DNA from: JAEUIE01 sp047602475
GTDB lineage: Bacteria > Planctomycetota > Planctomycetia > Gemmatales > HRBIN36
Assembly (NCBI GenBank): GCA_047602475.1
Contig: JASGHE010000005.1
Coordinates: 558,001-622,000, forward strand
Direction of reading: 5' to 3'
DNA length: 64,000 nucleotides
Shown here: positions 24,983-34,729 of the stretch, in pieces
Numbering within the stretch: position 1 is the stretch's first letter
Layout: every line of letters begins with the position of its first letter
Translations under genes and position numbers: made by a program
The notes under the pieces: model-generated
Database searches by the model: none
What the model was told of the DNA's origin: nothing
What the model saw: only the letters and a program-made list of their open reading frames with translations

Positions 24983-26728
24983 ACGCACCAGCTTTTTGAG
25001 TGCGGGCAAAGGCTTGACATCCACCCGGTACCAGGGCGTGACAATAGTGCTGACACCGGCTCGTAGCCGCAGCGCCCGTTCCATCTTCTTGAAGTCGTAG
25101 TTGAACTCATTGGTGGCCGGTGTTCGTTTGATCTCAGGGGTGCCTCGCTTGGCACGGCCTCGGGCGCGATCTTCGGTATCAACCAGGTTTTCAAACTCGA
25201 GGGTAATCTTCTCCGGGACCTCCAGCTTGCGGAAGCTCTTGCGTTTGGCGAATTGGGTGCGGGCTGATCGTTCCTCCAACTCTTTGATGAACGACTGTCC
25301 CTGCTGAGCGACCAGCTTCCCCAGCGACTCAGCTGACTCATCGGCGGCATAACTCTTCAGCCGCTTGGCCAGATCACGAATAGGCAGCGACTGCCAACTG
25401 ACCGGGAGCAGTGCCCGTTCCGATTCAGGCATCGCAAATGGAGCACTATCCCGATCACGATCATAAGCAATCTTCTGAAACACCGAAAACGCCGGCATCG
25501 GGCTCGGCAGCGGGAACATCGACAAGTTGCCGAGCGACAGAAAGACATCGCCCATCACCGGTCGCAACGTCGTCAGCCCGTTCAAAATCCGCTCGGCATC
25601 AACGCTCGACAGCCCAGCGGCGGCGGCGAGGGCCACCTTTTGCTGTTCCACCGGCATCTGTCTGAGCTTCTCAGGCAGATATGCTGCCAGGTTGGCTGGC
25701 AGCGGCTGGTTCTCCTGACGATGTTCCCAGAAGTAATCCTGTAGCTTGCGGATGAGGGCCAGCCCCAATTCACGCTGACCACCCTGCCCCGGCTCCTGGA
25801 AGTAGATTTCGAGCTGATCACACGACCGATTCTTCCAGGCGGCAGGCATCACTTCGAGGAGTTCCGCGGCATGCGGCATATCCACCAGTTCCCACGCCAC
25901 GTACTGCTTACTGGTGAGGTCGCTCAGCATCAAAGGCCGCCAGCCTTCCGAGACACCCCGATCAGCGACAGCCCACTTGGCGGATCGAACCGTGACTTTC
26001 AGCTCCGAACCAAACGGCACAGCCCTGGCACGATCAGAGAAATCGGCCAGCTCCAGCACAGTCGACCGGGGCCAGGGCACCTGCTGGAACAGCAGATTGC
26101 GTTCAAACCACGTCACCGCTATCTCAGGCAGAAACAGTATTGCAGCTAAGGCAACCACCAGACATGCTGCCGCCAGCCAGATGCGGGTGCGGAGCCGGTC
26201 GGTGTTGAGCACGTCTCCCACTTGCAGCTTAGCCAACTGTTGTTCGGCTTCAGCAGTCGTTGCTTCGATCATCGATGGCGAGTAGCCCTGATCTCTTGCC
26301 TGATCCCAATCGTTCAACTCTACAGCAGTCACCAGACGATCACCCAGCCTTTCCCCGAAACGGCGTTCGAGGGCCAGGGCCAGGTCAGAGGTCGTAATGG
26401 GCTTCATTAACCGAGTGACGAGGTAACGAACGATGACCGAACCGACGACAGCAATGAGAATCAGCAGAGCCCCAACTCGAAGGATGCCCTGAATCGCCGG
26501 GCTGCCTTCACGCAGGTAGTCAAACCCGAACAGCTTGAACAGAACGCCCCAGTCGAAGAGCAGCCAGACTGCCGCCCACACGAAACAGGCCATGACGAGG
26601 TAGGCAATCGATTCAAACACAACATAACGGCGAATGGCGGACTGCAGGCGCAGTAGAGGTTGCTGCAAACTCGACCGCAGTGCGGGAGCTGACTGGTTTT
26701 TCGTTCTGGGCTGTGTCATTGTCGACAC
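24938..26728 (-). CDS. N-terminal membrane part of the DUF4175-like protein
   Basis: 596 residues as read, of which all but the last 15 or so are in the genuine frame. Two transmembrane helices near the N-terminus (about 38-62, VFESIAYLVMACFVWAAVWL; about 84-108, VGALLILIAVVGSVIVRYLV) and a third at about 195-212 (IWLAAACLVVALAAILFLPE). The rest is presumably periplasmic. The sequence LALALERRFGERLGDRLVTA is typical of the DUF4175-like planctomycete membrane proteins that accompany MoxR/VWA operons. GTG start at 26728 with GGGAG 6 bases ahead; ATG at 26719 is an alternative. The frame ends 14 residues after a one-base shift near 24983. Confidence 0.8.
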   Translation of the reverse strand: MSTMTQPRTKNQSAPALRSSLQQPLLRLQSAIRRYVVFESIAYLVMACFVWAAVWLLFDWGVLFKLFGFDYLREGSPAIQGILRVGALLILIAVVGSVIVRYLVTRLMKPITTSDLALALERRFGERLGDRLVTAVELNDWDQARDQGYSPSMIEATTAEAEQQLAKLQVGDVLNTDRLRTRIWLAAACLVVALAAILFLPEIAVTWFERNLLFQQVPWPRSTVLELADFSDRARAVPFGSELKVTVRSAKWAVADRGVSEGWRPLMLSDLTSKQYVAWELVDMPHAAELLEVMPAAWKNRSCDQLEIYFQEPGQGGQRELGLALIRKLQDYFWEHRQENQPLPANLAAYLPEKLRQMPVEQQKVALAAAAGLSSVDAERILNGLTTLRPVMGDVFLSLGNLSMFPLPSPMPAFSVFQKIAYDRDRDSAPFAMPESERALLPVSWQSLPIRDLAKRLKSYAADESAESLGKLVAQQGQSFIKELEERSARTQFAKRKSFRKLEVPEKITLEFENLVDTEDRARGRAKRGTPEIKRTPATNEFNYDFKKMERALRLRAGVSTIVTPWYRVDVKPLPALKKLVRGMMSQPISTAVRSG

Positions 26729-26741
26729 GAGATACTCCCGA

Positions 26742-27679
26742 TCATGCCAATCGAAGCAGTTTACGAGTCAGCCATTCGCCGCCGAGCAACAGACATACCA
26801 GCATCAAAGCCCACGACGGCCCGCGAGCCTTGTCTGGATCGTCCAGATGCCAGAACACAGAGACGCCCTTATCCCACAAATCATACACACGCCCTTCAGA
26901 AGTGAAAGGCACGATGTTACTGTCGAGGCATTCGGGGATCCACTGCATGGTGTTCAAATTGAAGTAGAGTCGGTCGAGTTCATTATCGGGCGTGAGGGTG
27001 GCAGCCGCTCCGCCCGGAGCCGTCTGAGCGTCACGCAACATGAGGCTCTTCGCATCACCGAGTGAGACGGCGAAAGCGGGCCGCTTCGTTTCATCGAGCA
27101 GCTTGATGCCTTTGCTGACGCTGGCCAACCGATGCATCTGTGCATGATCAGGCCGGGTATCGTCCCGTTCCGGATCGCTGCTCTCCACGATGAAAGTGGC
27201 TGGCAGCTTCTCGCTGGTGCCAGGCACACGGAGTTCGACGTTGTACTTGCCGGCGGTCTTCACCATGAATCGAGTGGTAAAGGCACCCGGCTTGCCTTTG
27301 TCGGCTTGCATGGGAATGCCTTCCTTCCATTCTTTGGGAACCTCGGTGAGTGAAGCCGGGCCGGTCACGTTGAGCAGCACTGGCTTACGAGGGTCAGCAG
27401 CTAGCGGCTTAAGATCGTTATCGAGCAGTTCCGCCTCGACCAGCACCGTATCGCCTTCGTTGTGCTTACTGCTGACCATGAGCAAACCACGGGACGATTC
27501 CTTCTTGCCCATAGCACGCAGCAACTTGGTCCAAAGCCGTTCGTGGTACTTCTCACTGAAGCTGCGCAGACGGTATGTTTCGCCTGAACCGATGTAGAAG
27601 ACCGATCCCTTGGCCAACTTCGACAGCACAAAGAAGGGCTGCCGTTCGCCGTTGGCCGTGAGGGACTTTCGGTTAGGAA
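26742..27679 (-). CDS. C-terminal part of the second VWA membrane protein (frameshifted)
   Basis: Genuine sequence from about 27679: PNRKSLTANGERQPFFVLSK, VFYIGSGETYRLRSFSEKYH, then a beta-sandwich-like stretch (DTVLVEAELLDNDLKPLAAD) and a hydrophobic C-terminal segment (WALMLVCLLLGGEWLTRKLL). A further 55 residues that should precede it lie in a third frame at 27679-27844 (RFFEGWDLFFDTQRNVETNQ, AELPAIRGFFSYFPIKQV), so two one-base insertions separate it from the N-terminal part at 27797-29683. Both breaks look the same: GGAATC on the plus strand where GGATC restores the frame. The parent would be about 980 residues. Confidence 0.75.
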
Positions 27680-27796
27680 TCTCCATACCGAGCCAGTACC
27701 TGAGCGCCGGGGCGTACCTGCTTGATGGGGAAGTAGCTGAAGAAGCCGCGAATCGCCGGTAACTCCGCCTGGTTGGTCTCGACGTTCCGCTGGGTA

Positions 27797-29683
27797 TCAA
27801 AGAAAAGATCCCAGCCTTCGAAGAACCGATTGCGCTTCGCCGGAATCGGTCAGGTCAAAATAAGGCTGACTGCCGGCGCTGGGATCCCAGTTCAATGCCC
27901 ACGGTTCACGGTTGGAACGATCGAGAATATGCAGGGCATCAGGCGAATCGTCGAAGATGACCGGGTAGAGATTCTGAATAACCTGCAATTCCGGGTCTCT
28001 CACCAGATTGAAGGTATGCACCGGCCCGGCGACAAGCACGAGGCCGCCCCCCAGGTCCTGAACCCAGGACCGCAGCTTCTCTTGAGGATTCCCACGGGCG
28101 ACCGCATCCTCCTTACCCAACAGATACCGCCAATCAGGATCGAACGCTACGATAACATCGTAATTGCCAAGGTTCATCGGATCCGCGTCGGGTGCGCGCA
28201 ACTCAGAAGGAAATCGATCAAGTATCTTCTTGGGATCAACATCCTGTACGGTTCCGTTCTGGGCAGATTGCAGGTAGATGCTGAAGTCAAACTTGTCCTG
28301 TTCCCGCATCAACATATTGCGGACGAACTGGTACTCCTTCGTCGCAGCCGAAGCGAAAAGCAACACATTCAGTTTGCGATCCTCGACCCGAACCGTCTTG
28401 GCATCCTGCGAAACATTATCAGCACGAGTGCGCTCGCCTTTGAGTGGAACAACGCGGGCTTTGAACTTCCAATCACCTTTGATTTTCTTCGGGTTGGTGA
28501 TGCGGAATTCAGCGGTGCCCCGAGTTTGTCTTCCAGTGCCCTGAATCAGGTTTAACTGCTCGGCGGGCAAGTCTTCCGGTTTCTCGCCCGGTCGTTCCAC
28601 CTGCAAGATCACGGTAGTTGCCTGGCCCGAAGCCACGTTCTCGCCCTCGATGGCTACGCGCACAGGAAAGTCGTCGTCGGGCTGTACACGATGAGGAGTA
28701 AGCACGTCCACCAGCCTTAAATTCGGAATCGTCTGAGCGGCACCCATGCCGACAGTAAAGACCGGCACATTCTCTTTTTTGGCTACACTAACGGCATCGT
28801 TCAGATCCTGGCTCGATCCCGCTGTCGACTTTCCGTCCGAAAAGATGATGACGCCCTGGAGGCCGCCCTTTTCCTTCTGAAGCAAATCACGCAATGCCAG
28901 TCCCAGGTTGGTGCGATTGAGCAACCGGGATTGAAGAGCCCGCCGTTCCGTTACCCCTCGTTCAAATGCTTCAATCAACGTCTTCGTCTTCTTAGATTGC
29001 CCCTGCTGTTCGGCGATGCCGGCATCCTGCGCCAGTTTATCAAGGTCGGTTATGAGTTCCGTTGCCAACAACGTATTCCAGGCCGCCAATGGCGTGGGCA
29101 TTAACTGCCTGCTGAAGAAACTGAAAGCAGGGACTTTGCCCTTTTCGATGAGCATTGGTTGAGGATCAAGGATTTCCCCAAATCGATAGCAGACGATCGG
29201 GTTCTTCTCGAGCAGTTTGGCGATAAAGTCAGGCTTCCTCGCTCCACCGGGAGATAGAGGCGCGCTGGGCTTGAGCATTTCCAGCAACACTTCCTGCCTG
29301 GTCCAGCGTTGTTCGCCCGGTTCTTCAGAAGCGACGATATCGCTTGTTTCAGTAACCGACGCTGATACGTCAAACAGAATCGCCACCTTCGATTGTTGCT
29401 CGCTGTGGGTGACTTGCCTCATGGCTGGCAAGAGCCAGATGAAAAAGAGAGTGATATAGGTCAGCACCCGGAACAACCCAAGTAACGCAGACCATTTCGG
29501 CCCGATGGTCTTACTTTCCCTTCGATAGGTGATGACGACAAAAATCAGCGCCAACAGCATCAGCGGAACCGATATTCCCAACCACCAATACGGATCGAAC
29601 CCCAGGGGCAGGCCGAACATCTCCGGCGGCTCCTGTAGTCGTCGCCAGACGAATTCCAAACTGGTTTGCGTTCCTGCCTGCAT
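27797..29683 (-). CDS. VWA-domain membrane protein, N-terminal part
   Basis: 628 residues, genuine except for about the last 12. Two membrane helices (WWLGISVPLMLLALIFVVIT, about 35-55; LFRVLTYITLFFIWLLPAM, about 68-88), then a von Willebrand A domain starting VAILFDVSASV (MIDAS DxSxS) and with GVIIFSDGKSTAG in the next core strand. The C-terminal region resembles a class-I glutamine-amidotransferase fold (YDVIVAFDPDWRYLLGKEDA, LGGGLVLVAGPVHTFN), which is common in this protein type but lacks a visible catalytic Cys. The gene lies 13 bases after the BatA-like gene, in one operon. Confidence 0.85.
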   Translation of the reverse strand: MQAGTQTSLEFVWRRLQEPPEMFGLPLGFDPYWWLGISVPLMLLALIFVVITYRRESKTIGPKWSALLGLFRVLTYITLFFIWLLPAMRQVTHSEQQSKVAILFDVSASVTETSDIVASEEPGEQRWTRQEVLLEMLKPSAPLSPGGARKPDFIAKLLEKNPIVCYRFGEILDPQPMLIEKGKVPAFSFFSRQLMPTPLAAWNTLLATELITDLDKLAQDAGIAEQQGQSKKTKTLIEAFERGVTERRALQSRLLNRTNLGLALRDLLQKEKGGLQGVIIFSDGKSTAGSSQDLNDAVSVAKKENVPVFTVGMGAAQTIPNLRLVDVLTPHRVQPDDDFPVRVAIEGENVASGQATTVILQVERPGEKPEDLPAEQLNLIQGTGRQTRGTAEFRITNPKKIKGDWKFKARVVPLKGERTRADNVSQDAKTVRVEDRKLNVLLFASAATKEYQFVRNMLMREQDKFDFSIYLQSAQNGTVQDVDPKKILDRFPSELRAPDADPMNLGNYDVIVAFDPDWRYLLGKEDAVARGNPQEKLRSWVQDLGGGLVLVAGPVHTFNLVRDPELQVIQNLYPVIFDDSPDALHILDRSNREPWALNWDPSAGSQPYFDLTDSGEAQSVLRRLGSFL

Positions 29684-29696
29684 TATGACTCTCTAA

Positions 29697-32600
29697 CTAA
29701 ACATGGTGACTGAACTTCATGGCCAGGTACTGCTCAAGAATCAATAGTCCCACAAAGAGCAAGAGCACCCAGGAAAACTCTGACCAGGACTGAGATTGCA
29801 ATGCTTCCTGCGCCTGCGATTCCAATGCGTTGATGACAAACCAAGTCTTCCCTTGAACGTATTCACGGGCTTCGAGCAAAGGCGTCTTGGCTGTGCCTTT
29901 ACTTATGCCCTCAGCCAGCATTTCCCGCATCTGATCTTCTGAAAGCCTGGTGAGGTCGCTCTCCTCACGATTATCCAGATTAAATGCCAGCGGTCGCTCT
30001 TCAGGTATTTTAGCAGTGTCCAGGTTGATGCTGGCCTCACCCTTGACAGCGTTATCGCTCGGACTCGTTGCTGAACTGACCTGGTTGAACTTGAGCCGGT
30101 AGTGCCCAGGCCCCTTGATCGGCTTGATGTTGACGAGCCACTCGAAGCGTTCGGCTTCCTTGGCCGTGCTGCCTTCCGGAGCGGCAGGCTGATAGAGAGG
30201 CTTTACCTTTTCTCCGTTTATCACGTCGATCTTGGTCGGTGGGGTTCCGCCGTCAGTCTGGTACCAGAGTTCAACCTGGGGATGAAAGCGGTCCTTATCC
30301 AGCCGGACTTCCAGCGGCTGCTGCTGTATCAGGGTTGAGGTAGTCAATTCCGAAGAGCGTGTCAGTGAAGATAAATGATCCTGTAAACCAATCATCATGG
30401 GAACAAAGTAGAACTGGGCAAGGTCGCCGGTTGCCATGTCGTGCCAACCATAGTCCTTGCCTTGAATCGGCGTCGGCGAGGCAGGCGTCAGGAAAGCAAT
30501 GACTCGACCGGGCCTGGAGCCCCCAGTGACTGGGGCCTCAACGACCAGCGGATCGCCCTGCTGCAACAGGTCAAGGAACTCTCGCAGCTTCTTTTGCAGT
30601 TCAGCGTGCTTTTTGTCTTTCCAGAAGTTGGCCGCCGCCGGTTCACCCAGCGCAGCCGAGATGGCTTCGATGAGTTCTCCCTTCCGCGACTTCTTCTTCT
30701 CCGGGTCCTCGACACTGGCGAAAATCTTGCCGACATACTGCTTGAGCTTGTCCTCAGGCACTTCACCAGCTACTGCATTGAGTTCACCGGCCAGCGAGCG
30801 TGCCTGTTCTCGATAGAGTTGCAAAGGCCGCCTGTTCATCAACTGCACCAGGACGTCAAACCCTTCGCCCGGCTTCCACTGTGGGTCAATCCGGAAGTAC
30901 CTGTTCACGTGAATGAAGCGGGCAAAAGTCTCCGCGATCTCGCCTGAGAAAGGGAAGGCCGGATGTACTTTCAGGAATCGAAGCTTGGCGTAGTAGTCGT
31001 CCTTGTCCGGTTCATCATCGATGTAGGTGGCGCTCTTGCGACCTTCAGCGTCAGGCCGCAGCATCAGTGGAACGGGGAAGATGCCCTGCCCCTTTTGATA
31101 GAGCCGATCATTAAAGATAGCGACGTTGGTGCGCGGCCCGAGGAAGTAGGCCAGGCTTCCTCCGCCCCGCACATAGCGATCAAGGTGCTTCAGCCCCTCT
31201 TCATCCAGATCGCCTTCACTGCGACCCACGCCGGAGATGTTGAGCAGGTAGATCACCGAGTAAGGCGACAGATTGCGACGAGTCGCCAGTTCACGAGGAG
31301 TGATGACATCCGCCTGAATGCCCGTGCGGCTTGTGCCGGTAAGGGCCGCGGAGACATACAGCCAATCAGTCCCCGAATAGTTGCTGTGAGCATCGGGATC
31401 GATGACAAGAACGCTCACTTTGCTCCGCAGTTCGACGAAACCGTAACGAACATCGTCTACGGCCAGATGATCACGGCCCTCAGCATCTTCGAGCCGGGCG
31501 GTCAGGGCTTTGATGCCTACCGTTTCATCGACAGGATACTCCATGTTGAAGACGATGGACCGCTCTTCACCGCCGCTGAGTCGATCAATCAGTCGATCTG
31601 CTTTGATAACCCCATCGCTGCGAAGAACCAGTTTGACCTTGCTGTGTTCAGCCGTGCCGAAGTTCTTTACGGTCACATGCACATCAAAGGGCAGCCGGGG
31701 CGTTACCACTTTCAGGGGAAGATCAGAGAGCCCGGCGACGGCATCCGCGGTACGACGCGGCCGGGTGACCAGGTTCGTGATGCTCAGGTTCCCATGGGCC
31801 GGCGGCACTTCGCCTGTGCTGATCGAGCGGTTGGGCTGTGCCATGTCATGCATCTGCACGCGCACTTTGCCCTGCTTGGACAAGTCTCCCAGCAGCGTGA
31901 AAACCTCATCGCCCGAATTCCGCCACGTCGGCAGCCGGAAATCGCTGACGATGTGCAGATGTTTCCGACCCTCTTTGACCGTGTCGAGATGCTTGACCGC
32001 CTGTTGGAGGCTGGTAAGCGGGCCGGAGGGCAACGAACCGGGTTTGAGGTCATCAAGCCGTTCTTTCAGGCGGGTGGCTGTCTCGGCGGTGAGGCGAACG
32101 CCCTCGGTCTTCTCGCTTGTCAGCGAAGGGCCAAACTCCGGTACATTCGGGTTGGACCAAGTCAGGACTGTCCAATAATGGAGGGCATTGCTGGAAGCCT
32201 GAGCCTGAGCAAGATCGGTCAGGAGCTGCGCGCCCCTGCGGAACGCGCTCATTCCCTCCGGTCGACGTGGATCGTCAAGATCGTTCATGGAAAAGCTGTC
32301 ATCCAGCACAATCACGTGATGATGCACCGCGCCGGCTTCTGAACCCGTTCCACCCATGAACCAAAGAGGCCTCACGATAAGAAGCACGACCAGAAGGACC
32401 AGGAGACATCGCAGTAACAACAACAGAAGCTGTTCCATCAGGAGCTTGCGCTTGTGGCGTTGGATGGCCTTGAGCAGAAACTCCATGGCTGCCCAATCGA
32501 TCTTCTTGTAGCGCAAGCGATTGATCAAATGGATGATGATGGGCACTGCTACAGCCAGCAGGCCCCACCACGCCAGAGGATTGATCACCGTTTCAAACAT
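29697..32600 (-). CDS. BatA/VWA-domain membrane protein
   Basis: 967 residues. Opens with the BatA N-terminal domain (NPLAWWGLLAVAVPIIIHLI, NRLRYKKIDWAAMEFL), a second helix (LLLLLLRCLLVLLVVLLIVR), then a VWA domain with the metal site IVLDDSFSMNDL. A long extracytoplasmic part follows, with an amidotransferase-like segment (DLDEEGLKHLDRYVRGGGSL), and a C-terminal helix (FSWVLLLFVGLLILEQYLA). BatA-like proteins work with MoxR ATPases and DUF58 proteins; the precise task is known only in a few bacteria (stress tolerance, enzyme maturation). Upstream DUF58 ends about 15 bases before the ATG. Confidence 0.92.
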   Translation of the reverse strand: MFETVINPLAWWGLLAVAVPIIIHLINRLRYKKIDWAAMEFLLKAIQRHKRKLLMEQLLLLLLRCLLVLLVVLLIVRPLWFMGGTGSEAGAVHHHVIVLDDSFSMNDLDDPRRPEGMSAFRRGAQLLTDLAQAQASSNALHYWTVLTWSNPNVPEFGPSLTSEKTEGVRLTAETATRLKERLDDLKPGSLPSGPLTSLQQAVKHLDTVKEGRKHLHIVSDFRLPTWRNSGDEVFTLLGDLSKQGKVRVQMHDMAQPNRSISTGEVPPAHGNLSITNLVTRPRRTADAVAGLSDLPLKVVTPRLPFDVHVTVKNFGTAEHSKVKLVLRSDGVIKADRLIDRLSGGEERSIVFNMEYPVDETVGIKALTARLEDAEGRDHLAVDDVRYGFVELRSKVSVLVIDPDAHSNYSGTDWLYVSAALTGTSRTGIQADVITPRELATRRNLSPYSVIYLLNISGVGRSEGDLDEEGLKHLDRYVRGGGSLAYFLGPRTNVAIFNDRLYQKGQGIFPVPLMLRPDAEGRKSATYIDDEPDKDDYYAKLRFLKVHPAFPFSGEIAETFARFIHVNRYFRIDPQWKPGEGFDVLVQLMNRRPLQLYREQARSLAGELNAVAGEVPEDKLKQYVGKIFASVEDPEKKKSRKGELIEAISAALGEPAAANFWKDKKHAELQKKLREFLDLLQQGDPLVVEAPVTGGSRPGRVIAFLTPASPTPIQGKDYGWHDMATGDLAQFYFVPMMIGLQDHLSSLTRSSELTTSTLIQQQPLEVRLDKDRFHPQVELWYQTDGGTPPTKIDVINGEKVKPLYQPAAPEGSTAKEAERFEWLVNIKPIKGPGHYRLKFNQVSSATSPSDNAVKGEASINLDTAKIPEERPLAFNLDNREESDLTRLSEDQMREMLAEGISKGTAKTPLLEAREYVQGKTWFVINALESQAQEALQSQSWSEFSWVLLLFVGLLILEQYLAMKFSHHV

Positions 32601-33522
32601 GCAGTTCGTGTTTCCTTACTTTCTGCCACGAAGAGCCATGCGTGCCGCGAGAAAGCGGGCCAGCACAGCGTCGAGATAATCGCTGGTGCGAATCAGGGCG
32701 TATTCCACGCCGCGCTTGGCGAGAGCCTCGCCTGACCTCGTCGAGATATTCCTTAAGGGCCTCGAGATATCCATCGCGCAGCGCCCTGGGGTTGCAGACC
32801 AGATCGGGCATCGCTTCCATGCCCAGAAACCGGGTCGTTCCCTGAAACTCAAAGTTGACTTCATCCTCATCGAGCACGTGAAACACGATGATATCATGCC
32901 GGCGATGAGCCAGAAGATCGAGCCCCCGAAAAAACGACTCGCGATCCGTGAGCAGATCAGAGATCAGAATCACCATGCCGCGCCCCGGCAAATTGTCGGT
33001 TACTCGTTTGAGGATCGATTCCAGATTCGTCTTCTCAGAGGGCTTGCTGACGTTCATCGCCTGCAGGATGGCGTCCAGATGCGTCTGCTGGCTGCGGGCA
33101 GGCACCGCGTTCCGCAGTTGACTGTCAAAAGTGATGCAACCTACGGCATCGCCTTGATGCAACAGCATGTACGCCAGCGATGCCGCCATGCTGCACGCAT
33201 ACTCGTATTTGGTCAGGGAACCTTTGCCATACCGCATGGATTCGCTGACATCCAGCATGATCATCGCCCGCAAGTTGGTCTCCGCCTCAAACTGCTTGAT
33301 GTAGAAGCGATCCGTTTTGGACCACACCTTCCAGTCCAGATGGCGGATATCATCGCCCGGCGTGTAATCCCGATGCTGGACAAACTCGACGGAGTGGCCA
33401 AAGAACGGGCTTTTGTGCATGCCACTGATGAAACCTTCAACGACATGCCGGGCGCACAGATCGAGCCGAGAGATGCGCGAAACAGCTTCGGGAGTCAGAA
33501 AGCGGCGGGGATCATCACCCAT
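32593..33522 (-). CDS. DUF58 VWA-like protein (C-terminus frameshifted)
   Basis: About 309 residues as read from the ATG at 33522. Family motifs: VEFVQHRDYTPGDDIRHLDW, KTDRFYIKQFEAETNLRAMI, the VWA-type metal site MLDVSESM, and GRGMVILISDLL. From about 32730 the frame is wrong: the expected end (LAKRGVEYALIRTSDYLDAV, then FLAARMALRGRK) lies one frame over and stops at 32616. One extra base near 32730 explains it. DUF58 proteins are the standard partner of MoxR ATPases. It lies between moxR and the BatA-like gene. Confidence 0.88.
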   Translation of the reverse strand: MGDDPRRFLTPEAVSRISRLDLCARHVVEGFISGMHKSPFFGHSVEFVQHRDYTPGDDIRHLDWKVWSKTDRFYIKQFEAETNLRAMIMLDVSESMRYGKGSLTKYEYACSMAASLAYMLLHQGDAVGCITFDSQLRNAVPARSQQTHLDAILQAMNVSKPSEKTNLESILKRVTDNLPGRGMVILISDLLTDRESFFRGLDLLAHRRHDIIVFHVLDEDEVNFEFQGTTRFLGMEAMPDLVCNPRALRDGYLEALKEYLDEVRRGSRQARRGIRPDSHQRLSRRCAGPLSRGTHGSSWQKVRKHELHV

Positions 33523-33578
33523 GATCACGGTTACCTGATTACTTCATGAACACGCAGGCACGTTGGTTGATGAGAGGC

Positions 33579-34655
33579 CTAGGTCGCAAATATCTTTTGA
33601 AACCTGGCGTCGCTGGTGAGGTCGCTTTCCTTGAGAGGGGTATCTTTGACGATGCGCTCGACGACCTTGTCCGTCGTCACGCCTTCGGAGACAGCGGCGA
33701 AGTTGGTCAAGATGCGGTGACGTAGCACGGGCAATGCCAATGCTGCCAAGTCTTCAGTCTGAACATGGGTACGGCCATTGAGCAGGGCGCGAGCCTTGGC
33801 GCCAAGGATGAGGAATTGCACGGCTCGCGGGCCGGCACCCCAATCCAGCCAGCTCTTCACATAATCGGGAGCGCCATTTTGAGTGACTCGGGTCTGTCTC
33901 ACCAGAGCCAGAGCGTAGTTGATCGCATGATCACTGACAGGCACCCGTCGAACTAGCGACTGGAGTTGTTGAATCTGATCGCCGGAAAGAATCGGCGTCA
34001 ACTCCTCCGCCTGCAACCCAGTCGTACGACGGGCAATCTCAAACTCTTCCTTGAAACTCGGATAATTGACATAGACCTTGAACATGAAGCGATCCTGCTG
34101 CGCTTCTGGAAGAGGATAAGTGCCTTCCTGTTCAATCGGGTTCTGCGTAGCCAGCACGAAGAACGGACTGGGCAACTGATGCCTGGTGCGACCCACTGTC
34201 ACCTGCCGTTCCTGCATGGCTTCAAGCAAAGCAGCCTGTGTTTTGGGAGGCGTGCGGTTAATTTCATCGGCCAGGATGATGTTGGCGAACAGAGGTCCTT
34301 GCAGGAACTTGAACTCTCTGCCGCCTGTTGTTCGGTTCTCCTGAATGACTTCCGTTCCTGTGATGTCGGAAGGCATCAAGTCCGGCGTGAACTGTACGCG
34401 GCTGAACTCCAGCGAAAGGGTCCGGGCCAGCGTGCTGATGAGCAACGTCTTGGCCAAGCCGGGGACGCCTTCCAGAATAACGTGACCTTTACTGAACAGG
34501 GCTATCAGCAGTTGTTCAATGACAGCATCCTGCCCCACGATAACCCGTGCCAACTGCTGCTTGATGGCGCTGAAGGCCTCTTGTAATTTCTTGACTGCCG
34601 TCAAGTCATCTTGTCCGAGGCTGCTAGCGAGGTTTTTGCTTGCCGAATCAGTCAT
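33579..34655 (-). CDS. MoxR-family AAA+ ATPase
   Basis: 358 residues from the ATG at 34655, which has GAGAG at the right distance; the reading frame is open for another 57 codons upstream but that stretch overlaps the neighbouring gene and looks non-coding. Walker A GVPGLAKT (63-70), Walker B ILADEINR (D130-E131), sensor region FFVLATQNPIEQEGTYPLPE and the arginine-rich C-terminal lid. MoxR ATPases act as chaperones that, with VWA/DUF58 proteins, remodel or activate target complexes, often at the membrane. First of four genes MoxR - DUF58 - BatA - VWA in conserved order. Confidence 0.93.
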   Translation of the reverse strand: MTDSASKNLASSLGQDDLTAVKKLQEAFSAIKQQLARVIVGQDAVIEQLLIALFSKGHVILEGVPGLAKTLLISTLARTLSLEFSRVQFTPDLMPSDITGTEVIQENRTTGGREFKFLQGPLFANIILADEINRTPPKTQAALLEAMQERQVTVGRTRHQLPSPFFVLATQNPIEQEGTYPLPEAQQDRFMFKVYVNYPSFKEEFEIARRTTGLQAEELTPILSGDQIQQLQSLVRRVPVSDHAINYALALVRQTRVTQNGAPDYVKSWLDWGAGPRAVQFLILGAKARALLNGRTHVQTEDLAALALPVLRHRILTNFAAVSEGVTTDKVVERIVKDTPLKESDLTSDARFQKIFAT

Positions 34656-34729
34656 GCTATCTCTCACAGTGTCGGTGAAACGCTTGATAGGTTGATACTG
34701 CTCGTGCCAGGAATGTCCAGTAGACTGCG

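Noticed and set aside
30963..32342. 459-residue plus-strand frame opposite the BatA gene
   Set aside because: Antisense to a protein with clear BatA and VWA motifs; no ribosome-binding site.
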